From a virus: a stretch of DNA of 25,536 bases. A program made the position numbers and the translations under genes. The DNA is taken from IMG/VR virus record IMGVR_UViG_3300032087_001306, positions 1 to 25,536 of that record; one strand, given 5' to 3'. Numbering within the stretch: the stretch's first letter is position 1; each line of letters starts with the position of its first letter. The notes beneath the pieces are model-generated. The model made no database searches and had not been told where the DNA came from. It was given only the letters and a program-made list of their open reading frames with translations. Shown here one piece after another: positions 22,236 to 25,536 of the stretch.

Positions 22236-22372
22236 CCCGCAAAGAAAACGAGAAGGCCCTGAAGATTTGGCTACAAAAGAAGAACAATGAACATGGAAAC
22301 GTTGATAAGTCTAGTCCCGTCGCTCATGGTGGCTCTAGGCGTGTGGGTAAACTTGAACAGCGAGGTAGCTAA
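22232..22372 (+). CDS. Possible small basic ORF (46 aa) overlapping the next gene
   Basis: The ATG at 22232 overlaps the connector stop (ATGA), the junction style of this genome. The start MTRKENEKALKIWLQKKNNE looks like a real helix, but the second half (HGNVDKSSPVAHGGSRRVGK) is read in another frame of the next gene. It overlaps that gene by 86 bases. It could be a genuine short protein whose tail is free to vary, or a leader that keeps ribosomes on the message. No function can be given. Confidence 0.35.
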   Translation: MTRKENEKALKIWLQKKNNEHGNVDKSSPVAHGGSRRVGKLEQRGS

Positions 22373-22490
22373 ATTGAAAGGGCGTGTGTACAGACTCGAA
22401 AGCGATCAAGGCGAACTCAAAGCCATGCTCAAAGAATGCGTCGAAGGTATCCAAGAACTCAAGATACTCCTCGCCAAAAAAGGAATGTAG
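22287..22490 (+). CDS. Small membrane-anchored coiled-coil protein (67 aa), lysis-module candidate
   Basis: MNMETLISLVPSLMVALGVW is an N-terminal membrane helix. It is followed by LNSEVAKLKGRVYRLESDQG and ELKAMLKECVEGIQELKILL, a heptad-rich coiled coil. One membrane helix plus a coiled coil recalls XhlA-like and spanin-like lysis accessories, though XhlA has the reverse order. A start at 22293 is also possible. It directly precedes the endolysin gene, so a lysis role is plausible. A role in infection or superinfection exclusion is the alternative. Confidence 0.65.
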   Translation: MNMETLISLVPSLMVALGVWVNLNSEVAKLKGRVYRLESDQGELKAMLKECVEGIQELKILLAKKGM

Positions 22491-22865
22491 ATGTACAAGT
22501 GGTTCAAGCTGTCCGAATTTGACTCCCCCGACAGACCCGGAACGGGGGAACTGATGGAACCGGAGGTGGTCCAAGCGTTGGACATCGCGCGTGACATCTA
22601 CGGGTATCCCATGAAGATTACGTCGGGCGTGAGGACCGTAGAGTACAACCGCTCTTTGATGGCCAAGGGATACCCTGCCAGCCCCAAGAGTTCCCACCTT
22701 TTGGGGTGGGCCGCAGACATTGAAGTCCCAAGCAACGAGAAACGCTTTCTCATGATCGAGGCCCTCTTAGACGCGGGCTTCAATCGTTTGGGTTTGGGCC
22801 AAAACTACGTCCACGTAGATATGGACCCATGTAAGCCGCGAAATACTATTTGGGTGTACACATGA
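22491..22865 (+). CDS. Endolysin, M15-family peptidase
   Basis: 124 residues. Zinc-peptidase M15 motifs are complete: SSHLLGWAADIE gives S-x-H-x(6)-D with His69 and Asp76, and YVHVDMD gives His108 with Asp110. The TSGVRT box (44-49) and the short length match the M15_3 group of phage endolysins, which cut peptide cross-links of peptidoglycan. There is no signal peptide, so export depends on a holin. It starts immediately after the membrane coiled-coil gene and overlaps the phosphoesterase start. Confidence 0.9.
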   Translation: MYKWFKLSEFDSPDRPGTGELMEPEVVQALDIARDIYGYPMKITSGVRTVEYNRSLMAKGYPASPKSSHLLGWAADIEVPSNEKRFLMIEALLDAGFNRLGLGQNYVHVDMDPCKPRNTIWVYT

Positions 22866-23707
22866 TACAACTTCACAGAAAGTCCCGCACCGTCCACGCC
22901 GTGGAATGTGAGGTGGGCAAGAGACAAGGAAGTGAGAACTTCTTGTTCATCTCTGACGTTCACTTCGATGCCGTCAAATGCGACCGAGACCTACTCTACC
23001 GACACCTCAACGAGGCGCAAGAGTTGGGAGCCTCGGTCTTTATTTTTGGCGATTTGTTCGACCTTATGCAGGGGCGCTTCGACCCACGCGGCAACTACTC
23101 CGAACTTCGACCGGAGTACAAGTCCTGCATCTACGTCGACGAGGTTATCCAAGACGTAGGTGAGAAGCTGGCCAAATACGCCGACGTTATCAAATTCATC
23201 TCCAAGGGCAACCACGAGACGAACATAGAGAAGCGTATGATGGTTTCCCCTATCGACAGGGTAGCGCAAATCATCAACGAGAAGGGAGGCCACGTAGAGG
23301 TAGGAGGGTATGCCGGGTGGCTCGTCGTGCAAGCCCGAAGGAACAAATACAAACGACGCTTTAACATCCACTATCACCACGGGTACGGAGGAGGGGCCAA
23401 GAGGTCCAAGGGTATCCTTGGAGCCGACATAGACCAGAAAGACTTTCCCGACGCCGACTTCATCTTGAGAGGTCACGACCACCAGAAGTGGCACCTTCCG
23501 GTGACAGTGGACCGCATTACGAATAACATGAAGCTCGAACAAAGGACCGTCCACCATCTTCGGTTGGGATCGTACAAGAAGCTGGGCGATAGGTACGCGG
23601 GGTGGGCCACGGAGAGGAACTTCGCCACACCCCGTCTGGGTGGATGGTGGGCACGAGTCAAAGAAAGAAGAGACGACTTCGTATGGGAAATCAGAGAGGC
23701 GACATGA
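22862..23707 (+). CDS. Calcineurin-like metallophosphoesterase
   Basis: I use the ATG at 22862 (ATGA with the endolysin stop) rather than an upstream TTG; 281 residues. All metallophosphoesterase motifs are present: SDVHFD (Asp32, His34), FGDLFDLMQ (Asp64), SKGNHETN (Asn117, His118), NIHYHHGYGG (His172/His173) and RGHDHQKW (His205, His207). So a two-metal active site should form. Substrates may be nucleic acid, nucleotide or phosphoprotein; the sequence does not say. The C-terminus is rich in Trp/Arg (GGWWARVKERRDDFVWEIRE). It lies in the lysis block between endolysin and holin-like genes. Confidence 0.9.
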   Translation: MIQLHRKSRTVHAVECEVGKRQGSENFLFISDVHFDAVKCDRDLLYRHLNEAQELGASVFIFGDLFDLMQGRFDPRGNYSELRPEYKSCIYVDEVIQDVGEKLAKYADVIKFISKGNHETNIEKRMMVSPIDRVAQIINEKGGHVEVGGYAGWLVVQARRNKYKRRFNIHYHHGYGGGAKRSKGILGADIDQKDFPDADFILRGHDHQKWHLPVTVDRITNNMKLEQRTVHHLRLGSYKKLGDRYAGWATERNFATPRLGGWWARVKERRDDFVWEIREAT

Positions 23708-23919
23708 ACCCGTGGGTGAAGCTGGTCTCATCGTTGGACCTTACGCAAGCCTTTAAGACGAAAGGCGACCTGAAGAGATGGAGCGCAAAACGCACCATAG
23801 GCGGTGCGATTGTTATGGAGGCCCTTTGGCAGATACACGAGTTTGGACTATCTTGGGAAGGCATAGTTTTGTGTGGGGTTGGCATTACCCCATTGTGTTT
23901 CAGCTTCTTCGAAAGCTGA
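23704..23919 (+). CDS. Holin-like small membrane protein
   Basis: The ATG at 23704 overlaps the previous stop (ATGA); 71 residues. After a polar N-terminus (MNPWVKLVSSLDLTQAFKTK) come GDLKRWSAKRTIGGAIVMEA, then LWQIHEFGLSWEGIVLCGVG and ITPLCFSFFES. Two hydrophobic segments are separated by a short turn (about residues 32-44 and 49-68). This fits a small two-helix holin, and similar proteins occur beside Bacteroidetes-phage endolysins. It would permeabilise the inner membrane to release the endolysin. It is the last gene before a terminator. Confidence 0.65.
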   Translation: MNPWVKLVSSLDLTQAFKTKGDLKRWSAKRTIGGAIVMEALWQIHEFGLSWEGIVLCGVGITPLCFSFFES

Positions 23920-23941
23920 CTTTTGATTCTTTTTCAGCGAA

Positions 23942-23971
23942 GGCCCTCCGAAACGTCGGGGGGTCTTTTTT
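23942..23971 (+). terminator. Rho-independent terminator at the end of the lysis block
   Basis: The stem GGCCCTCCG (23942-23950) pairs with CGGGGGGTC (23957-23965) with some G-T pairs, loop AAACGT, then TTTTTT (23966-23971). It ends the late transcript and isolates the early promoter at 24002. The stretch 23920-24062 holds only this terminator and the promoter. Confidence 0.9.
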
Positions 23972-24001
23972 GTGTAAATGAAAAAAAAATTTGAAGAATG
24001 C

Positions 24002-24031
24002 TTGACAAATGAAAATTTAGTCGTATATTTG
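24002..24031 (+). promoter_or_regulatory. Bacteroidota-type promoter P2 (TTG-N19-TATATTTG), early
   Basis: TTG at 24002-24004, 19 bases, TATATTTG at 24024-24031. It shares GCTTG, AATGAAAA and AGTCGTATATTTG with P1 at 6691, plus a similar A/C-rich leader. It is the first promoter after the lysis terminator, so it likely drives the early genes across the window ends. Because the box ends at 24031, an ATG at 24036 is too close to the start site. The ATG at 24063 is the likely start of the first gene. Confidence 0.85.
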
Positions 24032-24062
24032 GGTCATGAATCAAACACAAACACACAGCACG

Positions 24063-24272
24063 ATGAACCTCCCAACTCAACTCCAAGGCTTCGAAGAGCA
24101 GATTTCAAACCTCATGGTCTACATCCAAGTGAAGGGCCTCACCTTCGAAACCGAGTCAGACTTGCAGGACATCATGAAGCAATGGATCAACGACGGCATG
24201 ACGCTCACTAGCAAGCTCGAAACACCACAAGGTATGGAGTTCATGTACCGAGTGACCACCGAAAGCCTCTAA
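24063..24272 (+). CDS. First early protein (69 aa), unknown
   Basis: I use the ATG at 24063. An in-frame ATG at 24036 lies only 4 bases after the promoter -7 box and would not be on the mRNA. The product begins MNLPTQLQGFEEQISNLMVY, then IQVKGLTFETESDLQDIMKQ and ends METPQG-like, with no membrane or Cys motif. It is mainly helical with a beta end. It is not recognisably related to the 67-aa gene at 6747, which has the same promoter and a hairpin just after it. Being first after an early promoter, it may be a host-takeover protein; that is a guess. Confidence 0.7.
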   Translation: MNLPTQLQGFEEQISNLMVYIQVKGLTFETESDLQDIMKQWINDGMTLTSKLETPQGMEFMYRVTTESL

Positions 24273-24278
24273 ACCCAA

Positions 24279-24298
24279 CGGGGGGTTTCGGCCCCCCC
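24279..24298 (+). terminator. G6/C6 hairpin after the first early gene
   Basis: GGGGGG (24280-24285), loop TTTCGG, CCCCCC (24292-24297). It is very stable, but has no T tract after it. It may be a pause/partial terminator or mRNA stabiliser. It lies in the 43-base gap before the next small gene. Confidence 0.6.
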
Positions 24299-24315
24299 AC
24301 TAACTCCCAAAGACT

Positions 24316-24465
24316 ATGCAAAACAAAAGCACCAAAGGCAAGGACCTCGCGTGGGACATTGCTACCCGCCTCCGCGGGAACGAGTTTAAAGACATGACGC
24401 TCGCAGAGATTGACGACTTCCGGTCAGAGATGGCCAAGTTCCTAGACCTCAAAAAAGAATGGTAA
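24316..24465 (+). CDS. Small early protein (49 aa), unknown
   Basis: The ATG at 24316 is followed by MQNKSTKGKDLAWDIATRLR, GNEFKDMTLAEIDDFRSEMA and KFLDLKKEW. It is a charged two-helix protein of unknown function. The TAA overlaps the next ATG (TAATG), so it is coupled to the downstream gene. Confidence 0.65.
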   Translation: MQNKSTKGKDLAWDIATRLRGNEFKDMTLAEIDDFRSEMAKFLDLKKEW

Positions 24466-24635
24466 TGCTCAAGCCCAACGGAATCTCACACACGGTCTAC
24501 CCAGACCAACCAGCGGAAGACTTCAACCAATGGTCCGCGCATATCACATCTCAAGAGATCATCAAAGACGCGGACGATTTCAAGCGTAAGTTTGACGCGC
24601 TGTGGTCTGACTTCAAAGAATCAATCAAAAGATAA
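24465..24635 (+). CDS. Small early protein (56 aa), unknown
   Basis: The ATG at 24465 shares an A with the previous TAA, and its own TAA overlaps the next ATG. The product MLKPNGISHTVYPDQPAEDF is followed by NQWSAHITSQEIIKDADDFK and a helical end RKFDALWSDFKESIKR. I do not recognise it. Confidence 0.65.
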   Translation: MLKPNGISHTVYPDQPAEDFNQWSAHITSQEIIKDADDFKRKFDALWSDFKESIKR

Positions 24636-24961
24636 TGTACACCCCTGACCAACCCTTGAACAATCCCGAATGGGAATTGGACGAAGCGTACCGAGAGGCA
24701 TGGATTGAAGCCCGCGAAGGTGACAGCCTGTACGACGATGGCCTATGGCTCAAGGTGGACCGTATGATATGGTCTACGACATGGGACCACGACACGAAGA
24801 ACGAGTTTCTGGATAGCTTGCCCGAAGATATGAGCAACGGAGAACGAGAAGAAGTCCTCGACTACCTTCGGCAGTACCAGCCGCGGGTCCCTTTTAGCGA
24901 AGTGAAGAACCCCTCACAAAAGCAAATTAGCGCCTTCATCCGGAAGGTGTGTAACCTATAA
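24635..24961 (+). CDS. Early acidic protein (108 aa), unknown
   Basis: The ATG at 24635 overlaps the previous TAA. The protein is acidic and helical with many Trp and Asp/Glu residues (LNNPEWELDEAYREAWIEAR, WDHDTKNEFLDSLPEDMSNG). The C-terminus is more basic (NPSQKQISAFIRKVCNL). It could be a DNA mimic or an inhibitor, but nothing in the sequence proves it. Confidence 0.7.
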   Translation: MYTPDQPLNNPEWELDEAYREAWIEAREGDSLYDDGLWLKVDRMIWSTTWDHDTKNEFLDSLPEDMSNGEREEVLDYLRQYQPRVPFSEVKNPSQKQISAFIRKVCNL

Positions 24962-24972
24962 ACCCTTGTAAC

Positions 24973-25383
24973 ATGGCACAAGCCAAAATTTCGCGGATCG
25001 AACCCGCAAACCCTCCAACGTGGACCTCGAACCGAGACGGGTCTACCATGTATGCGTACAACGTAGACCTCGACGACGGAACGTCCGGCGACGTCAACTG
25101 CAAAAGCCCGAACAAATGGAAGGTAGGAGATGAGGTAGAATACACTTCAAAGTCTACCCACCACGGGAACAAACTCAGCCTGTCTACTCCGGGCTTCTCT
25201 GGCGGCTTCTCAGGAGGCAAACAAGACCCCGACTCAACGAAAGGTATCATCGCTTCGTGGGCCGTCGGGATCGCTATGCAGGTAGCCCCGGTCGAGGCAC
25301 CGAACTACGACCAACAGGTAATGCAGTACGCCCGGCTCGCTCTCGAAGCTCGTCGGCAAATCAAGAACGAAGTCGAACCGTGA
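24973..25383 (+). CDS. OB-fold-like protein, possible ssDNA-binding (complete copy)
   Basis: 136 residues. The N-terminal half is a beta-rich module: PTWTSNRDGSTMYAYNVDLD, DGTSGDVNCKSPNKWKVGDE, VEYTSKSTHHGNKLSLS. It reads as an OB-fold in which 'W ... M-Y-x-Y-x-V-x-[LM]-D-D-G-x-x-G-x-x-x-x-K' resembles short phage ssDNA-binding proteins of Bacteroidetes phages. A Gly/Phe-rich linker (GFSGGFSGGKQDPDS) and a C-terminal helix QQVMQYARLALEARRQ follow. If correct it would protect ssDNA near the replication or recombination genes that follow after circularisation. It carries the divergent repeat and differs from the left copy by Leu/Phe and Ser/Ala. Confidence 0.7.
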   Translation: MAQAKISRIEPANPPTWTSNRDGSTMYAYNVDLDDGTSGDVNCKSPNKWKVGDEVEYTSKSTHHGNKLSLSTPGFSGGFSGGKQDPDSTKGIIASWAVGIAMQVAPVEAPNYDQQVMQYARLALEARRQIKNEVEP

Positions 25384-25536
25384 TGTGGTTCAACTCGACA
25401 CCCAACCATGAGGGGTGGTATCTATGCGCGTGGCCTATGGGGAAGTCTTACATCTACTCCGTAGGCAAGTGGAACGGCAAAGGATGGGAGACCTCCATGA
25501 CGGCCGAACCGCATATCTGGCAAGAGATAACCAGCC
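25080..25536. repeat. Right copy of the 457-bp divergent terminal repeat
   Basis: Aligns without gaps to bases 1-457 with 20 substitutions. It includes the 3' part of the OB-fold-like gene and the 5' part of the Trp-rich gene. The window stops inside it, so the full extent of any duplication cannot be seen. Confidence 0.9.
25383..25536 (+). CDS. Trp-rich hypothetical protein, 3'-truncated by window end
   Basis: The ATG at 25383 overlaps the OB-fold-like stop (TGATG). The 51 residues seen are identical to residues 1-51 of the protein at 304-519; the three base differences are synonymous. The remaining codons lie beyond the window. It is not a pseudogene. Confidence 0.75.
   Translation, partial: MWFNSTPNHEGWYLCAWPMGKSYIYSVGKWNGKGWETSMTAEPHIWQEITS

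Noticed and set aside
22991-23731. Long minus-strand open frame (246 codons) opposite the metallophosphoesterase
   Set aside because: It is the antisense of a gene with complete catalytic motifs; its translation is Val/Leu/Gly-rich with no motif, and all other genes are on the + strand.
24036-24062. Upstream ATG (24036) for the first early gene
   Set aside because: It is 4 bases after the promoter -7 box, so it would lie at or before the transcription start; the ATG at 24063 fits the leader length of the sister promoter.

Overview
The window looks like one complete unit (about 25.1 kb) of a small tailed phage (Caudoviricetes, siphovirus-like) of a Bacteroidota host. The evidence for a phage is a full set of packaging, head, tail and lysis genes, all on the + strand and packed with 1-4 base start/stop overlaps. 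The evidence for a Bacteroidota host is two intergenic promoters with the TTG-N19-TAnnTTTG layout, few visible Shine-Dalgarno sequences, and structural proteins that resemble Bacteroidetes-phage families. I see no integrase, CI-type repressor system, DNA polymerase or helicase, so a lytic, host-replisome-dependent lifestyle is the simplest reading. No tRNA, CRISPR or insertion sequence was seen.

The first 457 bases recur at the end (25080-25536) with 20 substitutions and no indel, nearly all synonymous. The window is therefore best read as a circular or terminally redundant map of about 25,079 bp whose ends come from two closely related variants; a real duplication cannot be excluded. Joined across the ends, the early region starts at the promoter at 24002. 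It runs through small unknown genes, an OB-fold-like protein, a ParB-like protein, an HTH protein, a replication-initiator-like protein, an unknown possible replication accessory, a NinG-like nuclease, an ECF-like sigma factor, a Cys-rich protein, a DnaA domain IV-like protein and a second ParB-like protein. It ends at the terminase genes (4933-6661).

After the large terminase gene comes a self-contained cassette: promoter, 67-codon gene, strong terminator (6691-6998). The tail genes follow: a chaperone pair joined by a probable -1 frameshift, a tail-terminator/fibre fusion, a gp10-like protein, two large baseplate-like proteins and the tape measure. Head genes (protease, scaffold, capsid) come next, then two paralogous tail-tube genes each preceded by a hairpin, then portal and connector. 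Lysis genes close the unit: a small membrane protein, an M15 endolysin, a metallophosphoesterase and a holin-like protein. Placing the portal near the end, far from terminase, is unusual.

The most interesting regulatory picture is this. Two near-identical host-type promoters each drive a tiny gene followed at once by a hairpin. Between the second terminator and the first tail gene lies a motif (ACCTGAG-N14/15-TAACTCATT) that occurs again just before scaffold and capsid. Together with the phage-encoded sigma-like protein this suggests, but does not prove, a dedicated late-transcription switch.
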